DNA of 64,000 nt from Achromobacter aloeverae. Its GTDB lineage: Bacteria > Pseudomonadota > Gammaproteobacteria > Burkholderiales > Burkholderiaceae_B. Within the stretch, counting starts at the first letter, position 1, and each line of letters opens with the position of its first letter. Shown here in pieces: positions 32,955-41,887 of this stretch. The position numbers and the translations under genes are program-made. The stretch lies in contig NZ_PYAL01000006.1 in the NCBI RefSeq assembly GCF_004121055.1, forward strand, positions 62,001 to 126,000, written 5' to 3'. The notes under the pieces were generated by a model, which worked only from the letters and a program-made list of their open reading frames with translations, was not told the DNA's origin and made no database searches.

Positions 32955-35921
32955 TCAATCCGTTTTCAGGCCGATGGCGTGGATAACATCGCGCCACTTC
33001 TGCACTTCCGAACGCACCTTGGCGTTCGCGTCATCCGAACTGTCGGCGATGACCTCCGCGCCTTGCTCGTTGAAGAAATGCTCGATTTCCGGCGACTTCA
33101 GTACGGCGACCACGTCCGCGTTCAGCTTCGTGACCACATCCAAGGGCGTGCCGGCCGGCGCGAACAGGCCGTACCAGGTATCGGCCTCGTAGCCCTTCAA
33201 GCCGCTCTCGGCCAGCGTGGGCATGTCGCGCAGCATCGAGGGCCGCCGCGCGCTGGTGGAGGCCAGCCCCTTCAGCTTGCCGTTCCTGATCAGCGGGATG
33301 ACGACGGGCGCGTTGGCGATCATCATCTGCACCTGGCCGCCCAGCAGGTCCGTCATGGCGGGGCCGCTGCCCTTGTAGGGGACGTGCGTAATGGACACAC
33401 CGGCCATGCTCTTGAATATTTCCGCGGCAAGATGCGGCGGCGTGCCATTGCCGGGCGACGCGTAGTTGAGGACGCCGGGCTTGGCCTTGGCCAGCGCGAT
33501 CAGGTCCTGCACCGACCGCGCCGGCACCGCCGGATTGAGCACCAGGATGTTGGGCGTATTGGCCACCAGCGTGATTGCCACCGTGTCGCGCGTGGCATCG
33601 AAGGGCAGGTTGCGGTACAGGCTCTGGTTGATGGCATGGGTGCCGACGGTGCCCAGCACCAGGGTGTAGCCGTCGGCCGGCGCCCGCGCGCCCGCCTCGG
33701 TGCCGATGTTGCCGCCGGCGCCCGCGCGGTTCTCGATGACGACCGGTTGGCCCCACTTCTCGCCCAGTTTCTGCGCCATCGGGCGCGCCAGGATGTCCGT
33801 GCCCCCGCCCGGCGGGAACGGCACGATCAGGCGCACGGGACGATCGGGGTAGGGGCCGGCTACCGCCAGGCCGGACAGCGGCAGGATGCAGGCCAGCAGC
33901 AGGCCCGAGGCCAGCAGCAAGGCCGTGCTGCGCCGTGCGGCGGACCGGCGCGCGCGGGCGTCCACGCTCAGCGCCACCATCCATGCATCGCGCAGCGCCG
34001 CCAGGAAATCCCCCGGTGCGTTGCAGTCGCCGACGCGGGCGTAGGGCACATCGGCCGCCTGCACGGCTGCCACTGCGTCGGTGCGTGGACGCGGGCCGGT
34101 GGCAAATACCAGCATGTCGCCGATTTCGACGCGACAGGGCGGCTCTCCCTGCATCTGCACCTCCAGGTGCCGGTCCAGCACGCGCAGGATGCGACATTGG
34201 GTGAGAATGCGCGCGCCGCCGGCTGCCAGCCGCTCGACCAATTCGAATTTGTTGTTGCGCGCCATGCCGTTTGCGATCGTTGCCTGGATTTCAACGAGGG
34301 TGACGTGGACGCCCCGCTCGCGCAGCGCATCGGCTGTCTCCGCGCCCACCATGCCGCCGCCTACGATGGTTGCTTTCATGCCGGGGCGCAGCGCTTCCAG
34401 GTCGGCCAGCAGTTCCCACGCATGCAGCACCCGTACGGCGGGCGCCAGTGCGCCGACGTCCATGGGCGGTGGGGCGGGTTGGGCGCCGGTGGCCACAACC
34501 ACATAATCGGGCGCATGGGCCCGGATGCGCGCGGCATCGGCCTCGATGCCGGTCAATACTCGCACGCCCAGGCGGCGCGCCGCGTTCCAGCGATAGCTCC
34601 ATACGGGCTCGACTTCCATCTTGTCGGGCGCGGCGATCGCCAGCGGAACCTGGCCACCTGGCGCGTCGCCCTTTTCCCAGACTTCCACGTCGTGACCGCG
34701 GCCCTTCAGGATGCGTGCAGCCTCCATGCCCGCTATGCCCGCGCCAAGCACCAGGACGCGCTGGCGCGGCTCGGACGGCGCGGCGAACAGTTGCGGCTCC
34801 GCATGCTCCAGCGCTTCGAATTCCGTGCCTATCATCGGATTGGTCGCGCAGGAAACGTCCTTTTCCAGCGTCAACCGCTCGAAGCAGACGTTGCAGGCGA
34901 TACATTGCCGGATGGGCGCGTCCAGCTTGCCGAACGCCTTCAGGCACCAATGCGGGTCCGCATACAACGCGCGTCCAACCGATACGAAATCGGCGCTGCC
35001 CGATGCCAGTACCGCCTCGGCGTCCGCGGGCTCGACGATGCGTCCGGCCACGAAGACGGGAATCTTCACCGCCTGCTTGATCGGCCGCGCCGTATCGGCG
35101 AGGCACCCGCGCGGAAAGGACGGCGGCTGGATGCAGAACTTCGACAACTGCGGGCTTTCATTGCTGCCGCCTGAAAGGTCGATGGCGTCGGCGCCTTCCT
35201 GTTCCACCGCTTGCGCCAATGCCACGATGTCCGCCTCGGTATAGCCGCCTTGCGCGAACTCGCTGGCGCTCAGGCGGATGACCAGGCGCAGGTCGGGCAG
35301 GGCATCGCGCAGGCGTCGCATCGTCTCCAGCAGCAGGCGCATGCGGTTGGCCAGGGATCCGCCGTAAGCGTCATCGCGGTGGTTGATGCGGGGGCTGAAG
35401 AATTGCTGGAACAGGTAGCCGTTGGCGGCGTGGATCTCGACGCCGTCATAGCCCGCCAGCCAGAGCCGCCGCGCGGCCGCGACGAACAGCTTCTGTATTT
35501 CCACGATCTCGCGCACCGCCAGCGCCCGCACCTCGTCGCCCGTGTTCGGATTGAACCAGGGCGACGGACCCACCGGTTCCATGTTCAGCACCGACCGGCG
35601 CAACAGCGCGCCGCGATGGTTCAACTGTCCGAACACATGGCAGTCGTGCTGCTTGATGGCGTCGACGATGCTGGCCAGGCCGGGGATGAACCGGTCGTGA
35701 TAGCAGCACAGGGAATTGTTGTGGGGCCGCGCCCGCTCGGTCACCACCATGGCCTCGGTCATGATCATGCCGACGCCGCCGCGTGCGCGTTCCGCGTAAT
35801 ACTGCTTGTCGCGCTCTGTGGACAGCCCGTCGGTGGTGCTGTAGTTGGTGCCCATGGGCGCCATGACCACGCGGTTCTTCAGGCGCAGGCCGCCTATGAA
35901 TCCAGGCTGTTCGAGCAGCAT
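32955..35921 (-). CDS. OYE/2,4-dienoyl-CoA-reductase-type flavoenzyme fused in frame to a Bug protein
   Basis: A 988-codon frame with no stop between two complete domains. Residues 1-645 are an FadH/BaiCD-like NADH:flavin oxidoreductase: FMN barrel 1-335 with NHRDDAYGGS, 4Fe-4S cysteines Cys340, Cys343, Cys346 and Cys358, FAD loop GAGIAG (393-398), NAD loop GGGMVG (521-526) and the closing RVGDCNAPGDFLAALRD. Then comes Met648, a basic stretch RARRSAARRS, a hydrophobic core TALLLASGLLLACILPL and a full Bug domain from about 689 (VPFPPGGGTDILAR, VPYKGSGPA). A cytoplasmic flavoenzyme linked to an exported receptor is topologically odd. Internal initiation at Met648 would give a normal Bug precursor, but only a weak ribosome site is seen. 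Start: ATG after TAGGAG; first gene of the distal operon. Confidence 0.85.
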   Translation of the reverse strand: MLLEQPGFIGGLRLKNRVVMAPMGTNYSTTDGLSTERDKQYYAERARGGVGMIMTEAMVVTERARPHNNSLCCYHDRFIPGLASIVDAIKQHDCHVFGQLNHRGALLRRSVLNMEPVGPSPWFNPNTGDEVRALAVREIVEIQKLFVAAARRLWLAGYDGVEIHAANGYLFQQFFSPRINHRDDAYGGSLANRMRLLLETMRRLRDALPDLRLVIRLSASEFAQGGYTEADIVALAQAVEQEGADAIDLSGGSNESPQLSKFCIQPPSFPRGCLADTARPIKQAVKIPVFVAGRIVEPADAEAVLASGSADFVSVGRALYADPHWCLKAFGKLDAPIRQCIACNVCFERLTLEKDVSCATNPMIGTEFEALEHAEPQLFAAPSEPRQRVLVLGAGIAGMEAARILKGRGHDVEVWEKGDAPGGQVPLAIAAPDKMEVEPVWSYRWNAARRLGVRVLTGIEADAARIRAHAPDYVVVATGAQPAPPPMDVGALAPAVRVLHAWELLADLEALRPGMKATIVGGGMVGAETADALRERGVHVTLVEIQATIANGMARNNKFELVERLAAGGARILTQCRILRVLDRHLEVQMQGEPPCRVEIGDMLVFATGPRPRTDAVAAVQAADVPYARVGDCNAPGDFLAALRDAWMVALSVDARARRSAARRSTALLLASGLLLACILPLSGLAVAGPYPDRPVRLIVPFPPGGGTDILARPMAQKLGEKWGQPVVIENRAGAGGNIGTEAGARAPADGYTLVLGTVGTHAINQSLYRNLPFDATRDTVAITLVANTPNILVLNPAVPARSVQDLIALAKAKPGVLNYASPGNGTPPHLAAEIFKSMAGVSITHVPYKGSGPAMTDLLGGQVQMMIANAPVVIPLIRNGKLKGLASTSARRPSMLRDMPTLAESGLKGYEADTWYGLFAPAGTPLDVVTKLNADVVAVLKSPEIEHFFNEQGAEVIADSSDDANAKVRSEVQKWRDVIHAIGLKTD

Positions 35922-36002
35922 GGGCAAGGTCTCCTAGTCTTTTTTCTGGTCCTTCCTAGATGCCGTGGCGCGGATATCGTCATGCATCGAAGCGGTCCAA
36001 AT

Positions 36003-36079
36003 CAGTCTAATTGTCGTGTTCAGTGCGATCAATCTGGCGAAAATAAAAACACTGATGAACTTGGTTCAGTAATTGAGGC
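36003..36079. promoter_or_regulatory. Duplicated LysR-type promoter/operator, distal copy
   Basis: This segment aligns without large gaps to 45751-45829, the gap between the LysR gene and the proximal operon. Shared blocks include CAGTCTAA, GATCAATC, AAAACACT, TCAG and AAT in the same order and orientation. It precedes the OYE-Bug gene but, unlike the other copy, is not followed by a regulator: homology fades where the LysR start codon would be, and livF ends 40 bases on. It is probably bound by the LysR protein encoded at 45.8 kb. The rest of the 198-base gap holds nothing else recognisable. Confidence 0.7.
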
Positions 36080-36119
36080 GTGCGAGCCCGCGCGGCCCTA
36101 TCCCCTCGCGACAGGCAGC

Positions 36120-36833
36120 CTAGACGCCCAGATAGGCTCGGCGCACGGAGGGGTCCGCAAGCAGGTCCTGGCCGCTGCCCGACCGCGTGACGGCGCCCTG
36201 TTCGAAAACATAGGCTTGCGCCGCCAGGCTCAATGCCAGGCGCGCGTTCTGTTCCACCAGCACCACCGAAATGCCGCTTTCCTCGTTCAGGCGCTGTATG
36301 GCAAGCGCGATCTCCGCGACGACCTTGGGCGCAATGCCCAGCGACGGTTCGTCCAGCATCAGGATGGACGGGCAGGACATCATGGCGCGGCCGATGGCCA
36401 CCATCTGCTGTTCGCCGCCGGACAGCGATCCGGCCATCTGGCGGCGTCGTTCGGCGACCTTGGGGAACAGGGCGTAGACCTGCTCCAGGGCGTTGCGACG
36501 CCGCGCGCCGTGGCGCACGGTGTGCGCGCCTACTTCCAGGTTCTCCAGCACGCTCATCCGGGGAAACAGGCGGCGTCCTTCCGGCGACAGCGCGATGCCG
36601 CGCGCCACGCGATGCGCGGCGCTGGTCCGGTCGATGCGCTCGCCGTCCATCGTCAACGTGCCGGAAGACAGCCGCTTCAGGCCCATCAAGGCCTTCAGCG
36701 TGGTGCTCTTGCCGGCGCCATTGGACCCGATCAGCGCCACGATACGGCCAGCCTCGATCGTGAAGGAAGCTGCGCGCACGGCGGCGAGCGCTCCGTAGTG
36801 GACGACGATGTCCTTGGCTTCAAGCGTCGGCAT
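36120..36833 (-). CDS. livF: Branched-chain amino acid-type ABC transporter ATPase LivF
   Basis: A 237-residue ATPase of the LivF type. Walker A GSNGAGKST near residues 37-45, signature LSGGEQQM near 138-145, Walker B ILMLDEPSLGIAP near 156-168. It forms the ATPase heterodimer with the adjacent LivG. Its start overlaps the end of livG by 14 bases. Last gene of the proximal operon. The HAAT family imports branched-chain amino acids but also aromatic acids, amides and urea, so the substrate here is probably the pathway compound rather than leucine. Confidence 0.92.
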   Translation of the reverse strand: MPTLEAKDIVVHYGALAAVRAASFTIEAGRIVALIGSNGAGKSTTLKALMGLKRLSSGTLTMDGERIDRTSAAHRVARGIALSPEGRRLFPRMSVLENLEVGAHTVRHGARRRNALEQVYALFPKVAERRRQMAGSLSGGEQQMVAIGRAMMSCPSILMLDEPSLGIAPKVVAEIALAIQRLNEESGISVVLVEQNARLALSLAAQAYVFEQGAVTRSGSGQDLLADPSVRRAYLGV

Positions 36834-37599
36834 GTTGCGGGGTTCCCAGGTAGGCTTCGATCACGGCCGGGTCGTCGCGGATCTGTTGCGGCGTGCCCTC
36901 GGCGATCTTCCGGCCCTGCACCAGCACCACAATGCGTTCGCAGGTATCCATGACCAGCGCCATGTGGTGCTCGACGAAGAGCAGGGTCAATTTGTATTCG
37001 CTGCGCAGGCGCTTGAGCAGCCTGCCGAATTCCGCGCATTCTTCCTGGTTCAGGCCCGCGGCCGGTTCGTCCAGCAGCAGCAGCGTCGGTCGCGTTGCCA
37101 GGCCGATGGCCACGCCCAGGCGCTTCTGGTAGCCGTAGGCCAGCTCGCCCGCCAGCTTGCCGCCGTAGCGGTCCAGGCCCGTTACCGCCAGCACTTCGTC
37201 CGTGTGCTTTCTCAACGCGCGCATCGCGTTGCGATAGGCGCTGCCGCCCAGCAGCTGGCTGAACAAGGACGCATCGAGCGTCGAGATCGCTCCGCGGAAG
37301 ACGTTTTCCGCCACCGTGGCGGCGGGATAGACCGCGGCGGACTGGAAGGTGCGCGCCAGGCCGTGCCTGACCACCTTGCTGGCTTGCATCCCGGCGATTT
37401 CCCTGTCGCCGAAGATGACGCTGCCGGCGCTGGGCCGCAGCGCGCCGCTGACCAGATTGAATGCCGTGCTCTTGCCGGCGCCGTTGGGGCCGATCAGGCC
37501 CATGATCTCGCCCTCGTTCACGTCGAAACTGAGTTCGTCCACCGCCTTCAGCCCGCCGAAGAATTTGGACAGGTCGCGCACCCGCAGCAGCACGTTCAT
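36820..37599 (-). CDS. livG: Branched-chain amino acid-type ABC transporter ATPase LivG
   Basis: A 259-residue ATPase of the LivG type, with Walker A GPNGAGKST near 36-44, LAYGYQKRLGVAIGLA as the variant signature typical of LivG, and Walker B LLLLDEPAAGLN. The start codon overlaps the livM stop (ATGA), which fixes the ATG at 37599; a much longer upstream frame that runs antisense through livM is not coding. Confidence 0.93.
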   Translation of the reverse strand: MNVLLRVRDLSKFFGGLKAVDELSFDVNEGEIMGLIGPNGAGKSTAFNLVSGALRPSAGSVIFGDREIAGMQASKVVRHGLARTFQSAAVYPAATVAENVFRGAISTLDASLFSQLLGGSAYRNAMRALRKHTDEVLAVTGLDRYGGKLAGELAYGYQKRLGVAIGLATRPTLLLLDEPAAGLNQEECAEFGRLLKRLRSEYKLTLLFVEHHMALVMDTCERIVVLVQGRKIAEGTPQQIRDDPAVIEAYLGTPQHADA

Positions 37600-38585
37600 G
37601 TTTGGCCCCCGCGCCGGCGCGACGAGAAGAGGCCGGCAATGCCTTGCGGCAGGAACTTGAGGATCAGGATCAGCGTGATCCCGTAGAAAATGTTCTGCGA
37701 TTGCACGGCGCCGCGGAACAGCTCGGGCAGCGGCGTCATGATCAGCGCGCCCACCAACGGCCCGAGGACTGAATGGCGTCCGCCGACCACCAGCATGATG
37801 ATGGCCGCGATGGACACCTGCGCATTGAAGGACTCCGGCGATACGTAGCCGACATAGCGCGCCAGGAAGGCCCCGGCCAGCCCCGCCATGGCGCTGCCGG
37901 CGACGAAGGCGAACAGCTGGTGGTCCTGCACGCTCAGGCCGCTGGCCTCCGCCAGCGCCGGGTTCTGCCCGACCGCGTCCAGCGCGTGCCCGCGCGGCGT
38001 GCGGAACAGCGCCCACAGGAACAGGATGGACAGGGCCGCCAGGGGCGCCGCCACGCAATAGAATGCCGGCTTCGTATCGAGCACGAAGCCGAACAGCGAG
38101 GCCGGCGGGATGTTGGCGATGCCGTTGGCGCCTCCTGTCAGGTCCGCGGCTTCCAGCAGCCCCAACCGTACCAGCTCCCCGAATGCGAACGTGATCAACA
38201 CGAAGTACACGCCGCGCAGGCGCAGGATGGCCGACCCCAGCAGCCAGGCCAGCAAGGCCGCGGCCAGCACGCCCGCCGCCGTCGCGGGCAGGAAGGGCAC
38301 GCCCAGCTTCATGGACAGCAGCACCGACACATAGGCGCCCACGCCCATGAAGGCGCCATGGCACAGGGACAGCTGTCCCACCCGTATCAGCATGGACAGG
38401 CCGCTGACCACCACCACGTTCAGGCAAACCAGCACGGCCAGGTGCACGTAGAACTGGCTGTCCGTCAGGAAGGGCAGCGCCAGGAGCACCAGCACCGCCA
38501 GCGCGGACAGCGGCGCCCGCCGTCCCGGCGGCGCGTCGCGCGCGTCGGACAGCGCGCTGGCGGGCATGGTGTTCTGCTTCTCCAT
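37596..38585 (-). CDS. livM: ABC transporter permease LivM
   Basis: A 329-residue inner-membrane permease with about 9-10 hydrophobic helices. The family motif GQLSLCHGAFMGVGAY (near 70-85) and the coupling-helix stretch ALDAVGQNPALAEASGL are present. I choose the ATG at 38585 because CGGAG lies eight bases before it; an in-frame GTG three codons earlier overlaps the livH stop but has no room for a ribosome site. Pairs with LivH to form the channel. Confidence 0.9.
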   Translation of the reverse strand: MEKQNTMPASALSDARDAPPGRRAPLSALAVLVLLALPFLTDSQFYVHLAVLVCLNVVVVSGLSMLIRVGQLSLCHGAFMGVGAYVSVLLSMKLGVPFLPATAAGVLAAALLAWLLGSAILRLRGVYFVLITFAFGELVRLGLLEAADLTGGANGIANIPPASLFGFVLDTKPAFYCVAAPLAALSILFLWALFRTPRGHALDAVGQNPALAEASGLSVQDHQLFAFVAGSAMAGLAGAFLARYVGYVSPESFNAQVSIAAIIMLVVGGRHSVLGPLVGALIMTPLPELFRGAVQSQNIFYGITLILILKFLPQGIAGLFSSRRRGGQT

Positions 38586-38590
38586 CGTTA

Positions 38591-39457
38591 TCACTCCGCT
38601 TTGCCCAGCAGGCCCGTCGGCCGGAATATCAGCATCACGATGACCAGGGCGAAGATCATCATGTCGGCCGTGCTGCCGCTGAAAAAGGTGCTGCCCAGGC
38701 TCTCGGCCAGCCCCAGCAGCAGGCTGGCCAGGGCGGCGCCCGGTATGCTGCCCAGCCCGCCCAGCACCACCACGATGAAGGCCTTGAACAGCGGCGCGCC
38801 GCCTATGAAGGGCGACACCGAGAACACCGGCGCCATCAGCGCGCCGGCGATGGCCGCCAGGCCGACGCCCAGGCCGAAGCCCAGCGGGTACACGATATGG
38901 GAGCGGATGCCCTGCGCCGTGGCGATCTCCATGTCCTGCACCACCGCACGCAAGGCGCGGCCGCTGCGCGTATGCATGAGGAACAAATACAGTGCCGCCA
39001 GTACCAGCGCCGAGAACACCACCACGTAAAGACGCGACACGGGCATGATGATCTCGCCCAGCGCGATCACGCCCTCCGCCGGCGCCGGCATCGATTGGGG
39101 GTCAGGGCCGAACAGCATCAGCGCGCCGTTCTGCAGGATCATCGCCAGGCCCAGCGTGGCGATCAGGCCGTTCAATTCGTCGCCGCGGAAGGACTTGAGT
39201 ATGAACACCTCGACTCCCCAGCCAAATGCCAGCGCCAGGACGAAGGCGACCAGCACCGCCACGAGGAAAGGCATGCCGTACTGCGTCACGCAGACGAGCG
39301 CGGCGAAGGCGCCCAGCATGTAGAACTCGCCATGGGCGAAATTGGCGATGCGCATTACCCCGAAAACCAGGGTGAAGCCGATGGCGATCAGCAGGTATAG
39401 CAGGCCGATGATGATGCCGTTGGTCAGCGCCTGGCCGAGGAGGAAGGTGAAGTTCAC
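38591..39457 (-). CDS. livH: ABC transporter permease LivH
   Basis: A 288-residue inner-membrane permease with about eight hydrophobic helices. Characteristic segments are ANFAHGEFYMLGAF near 39-52, ATLGLAMILQNG and GSIPGAALASLLLGLAESLGS. Start is GTG with GGGGAA five bases before it. It lies 18 bases after the second binding-protein gene. Confidence 0.92.
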   Translation of the reverse strand: MNFTFLLGQALTNGIIIGLLYLLIAIGFTLVFGVMRIANFAHGEFYMLGAFAALVCVTQYGMPFLVAVLVAFVLALAFGWGVEVFILKSFRGDELNGLIATLGLAMILQNGALMLFGPDPQSMPAPAEGVIALGEIIMPVSRLYVVVFSALVLAALYLFLMHTRSGRALRAVVQDMEIATAQGIRSHIVYPLGFGLGVGLAAIAGALMAPVFSVSPFIGGAPLFKAFIVVVLGGLGSIPGAALASLLLGLAESLGSTFFSGSTADMMIFALVIVMLIFRPTGLLGKAE

Positions 39458-39475
39458 GGCGGTTCCCCGTACGGC

Positions 39476-40633
39476 CTACCGGCAGGCGGCAAGCGTGCAT
39501 GTCGCGGCTATCGCTTCCTTGCCGTCATGCACCTTGGAAAGGAAGAAGGGCGCGTCGATCTGCTGGTTCGAGCCGTAGATCGCCTGGCCCGTCCAGTTGC
39601 TGGTGCCCAGGATGCCCCTGTAGTCCTTGATGTCGATCAGCGCCGTGCGGACCTTGTCGGAATCGCTGACGGTGCCCGCGTCCGAAATGGCCCGCAGCAG
39701 CATGTGGGTGCCGTCATAGAACGACGGGCTGAAGCCGTTCATGGTCTTCTTGTACTTTGCCTGGTAGCGGTCCGCGTAGGCCTTCACGGCCGGGTTGCCG
39801 GGATCGAACTGGGTGTAGACGATCATGCCCTCCACCGCCTTCGGTCCCGCCACGGCCACGATTTCCGCGGTCGCCGGGCCGCCGCTGCGTATGAACATGC
39901 CCTTGAATCCAAGCTCCCGCGCCTGTTTGGCGATCAGCCCCGCGGTGGCGGGCGAGATGCCGTTCAGCTCGATGGCATCGACCCCCTTGGCCATCAGGCC
40001 CGTGATCAGGGGCACCATGTCTACGCGGTCGCGTTCGAAGTAGGCGTAGGCCGCGAAGGGATACCCCGCTTTCTGGTATGCCTTGGACAGGTATTCGTAC
40101 TGTTGCTGGCCCGACTCGTCATTGACGAACAGTCCGCCGACCTTGTGCGCGCCCGCCACCTTCGTCACCCAGTCGATCATGGGCTGCGCGGTCTCGACGC
40201 TGGTCAGCACCGGCCGGAACGAAAACGGTTTGTCCGGCGCCAGTGCCTTGGACGTGAACGCCAGCATCATCAGCAAGACCTTGTTCTTCTCGGTGATGGG
40301 AGCCAGGGCCAGCACGGGCGCGGACCCGGTCGGCCCGATGATGAACTTCACCTTGTCCTCGTACACCAGGCGGTTCATCGCCGTCACGGCTTCATTGGCC
40401 TGGTACTTGTCGTCGTACGCCACCAGCTCGACGCGGTACTTCTTCCCGCCCACGTCCAGGCCGCCCTTGGCGTTCACGTCGTCGGCGGCCAGCTCGGCGC
40501 CGTACAGCATGCCTTGTCCCCAGGCCGCCCCGGGACCGGACAGCGTCACGACGGCGCCCAGCTTCAATACTTCCTGTCCTTGCGCTGTTCCAGCAGCGCA
40601 CAACAACGCGGCAAGCAGATAACGCTTGATCAT
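39476..40633 (-). CDS. LivK-like ABC substrate-binding protein, copy 2
   Basis: A 385-residue periplasmic type I binding protein for the LivHMGF system. Signal peptide MIKRYLLAALLCAAGTAQG, mature start QEVLKLGAV. LSGPGAAWGQGMLYGAELAADDVNAKGG is the conserved first lobe. It is a close paralogue of the gene just upstream (for example KYKKTMNGFSPSF is identical in both), yet the ligand-side segments differ, suggesting two ligands for one transporter. GGGAGA precedes the ATG. Confidence 0.93.
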   Translation of the reverse strand: MIKRYLLAALLCAAGTAQGQEVLKLGAVVTLSGPGAAWGQGMLYGAELAADDVNAKGGLDVGGKKYRVELVAYDDKYQANEAVTAMNRLVYEDKVKFIIGPTGSAPVLALAPITEKNKVLLMMLAFTSKALAPDKPFSFRPVLTSVETAQPMIDWVTKVAGAHKVGGLFVNDESGQQQYEYLSKAYQKAGYPFAAYAYFERDRVDMVPLITGLMAKGVDAIELNGISPATAGLIAKQARELGFKGMFIRSGGPATAEIVAVAGPKAVEGMIVYTQFDPGNPAVKAYADRYQAKYKKTMNGFSPSFYDGTHMLLRAISDAGTVSDSDKVRTALIDIKDYRGILGTSNWTGQAIYGSNQQIDAPFFLSKVHDGKEAIAATCTLAACR

Positions 40634-40714
40634 GATCGTCTCCCGAAAGATCGGCCTGGCGCGGTCCGGCCGCGCGGCGCTCCATAGTTAGTATTCTGTC
40701 GGTGCCGTCGGTAC

Positions 40715-41875
40715 CTACTCACACGCTTGCACCGAGCACCGTGCCCGGATCTCTTCCTTGCCGTCCTTCACTTCCGCCAGGTAGTAGGGCACGTCCACCT
40801 GGTGAGCGATGCCGTAGGCTTCCTTGCCCGTCCAGTTGGTCACGCCCATGATCCCCTGGTAATTCCTGATGGCCTCCAGCGCCTTGGCCACCTGGTCGGT
40901 ATCGGTCACCGTGCCGGCTTGCTGCATGGCCTGGAACAGCATGTGCGTGGCGTCATGGAAGGACGGGCTGAAGCCGTTCATGGTCTTCTTGTACTTGGCC
41001 TGGTAGCGGTCGGCATAGGCCTTGATGGCGGCATTGCGAGGGTCCAGCGGCGTATACACGATCATGCCTTCGGCCGCGGCCTTGCCGGCCACGTTCACGA
41101 TCTCGGGCGTGGCGGGACCGCCGCTGCGGATGATCAGCCCCTTGAAGCCCAGCTCGCGCGCCTGTTTCACGATCAGGCCCGACGTCGTGGGCGCGTTGCC
41201 GTCCAGTTCGATCGCGTCCACGCCCTGCGCCATCAGGCGCGTCAGCAAGGGCGCCATGTCCAGGCGGTCCCGTTCGAACAGTTCCTTCGCCGCCAGCGGC
41301 GCGCCTGCCTTCGCATAGGCCTTTTCCAGGTCGACGATGATCTTCTGGCCCGTTTCGTCGTTCGGGAACAGTGCACCGACCTTCTTGATGCCCCGGGCCC
41401 TGGCCACCCAGGCGATCTGCGCGGGCGCCGTTTCACTGGTGGTCAGGATGGGCCGGAATGAATACGGCTTGTCCGGGCCGAGCGACAGCGGCGTGAAGGC
41501 CATGGTCATGGTGATGACCTTGTTCTTCTCCGTGATGGGCGCGATGGCCAGTTGCGTGGCGCCGCCCATCGGCCCGATGATGAACCTGACCTTGTCATCG
41601 AAAATCAGCCGGTTGACCGCGGTGACGGCTTCGTTGGCCTGGTATTTGTCGTCGTAGGCGACGACCTGCACCTTGTAGCGCTTGCCGGCCACTTCCAGTC
41701 CGCCCTTGGCGTTCACGTCGTCGGCCGCCAGTTCGGCGCCATACTGGATCGCCTGGCCCCAGGCCGCGCCGGGACCGGACAGGCTGCCCATGGCGCCGAT
41801 CTTCAGCACTTCCTGCGCGTGTGCCCCGCCGGCCGCGAGCAGCAGCACGGCCGCCGTCATCCATCGCATTTTCAT
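40715..41875 (-). CDS. LivK-like ABC substrate-binding protein, copy 1
   Basis: A 386-residue periplasmic type I binding protein with signal peptide (core AAVLLLAAGGAHA, mature QEVLKIGAM). It arose with the downstream copy by tandem duplication: the two are of nearly equal length and match over most of their length. GAGGAG lies before the ATG. An 81-base gap without other features separates the two copies. Confidence 0.93.
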   Translation of the reverse strand: MKMRWMTAAVLLLAAGGAHAQEVLKIGAMGSLSGPGAAWGQAIQYGAELAADDVNAKGGLEVAGKRYKVQVVAYDDKYQANEAVTAVNRLIFDDKVRFIIGPMGGATQLAIAPITEKNKVITMTMAFTPLSLGPDKPYSFRPILTTSETAPAQIAWVARARGIKKVGALFPNDETGQKIIVDLEKAYAKAGAPLAAKELFERDRLDMAPLLTRLMAQGVDAIELDGNAPTTSGLIVKQARELGFKGLIIRSGGPATPEIVNVAGKAAAEGMIVYTPLDPRNAAIKAYADRYQAKYKKTMNGFSPSFHDATHMLFQAMQQAGTVTDTDQVAKALEAIRNYQGIMGVTNWTGKEAYGIAHQVDVPYYLAEVKDGKEEIRARCSVQACE

Positions 41876-41887
41876 GGTCCTGGCTCC

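Noticed and set aside
32862-35174. A 770-codon plus-strand frame opposite the OYE-Bug and PrpD genes
   Set aside because: Antisense shadow with the same biased composition and no family motif.
37600-38427. N-terminal extension of LivG by about 276 codons
   Set aside because: It runs through livM in another frame with biased composition; the ATG overlapping the livM stop gives a normal-length LivG.
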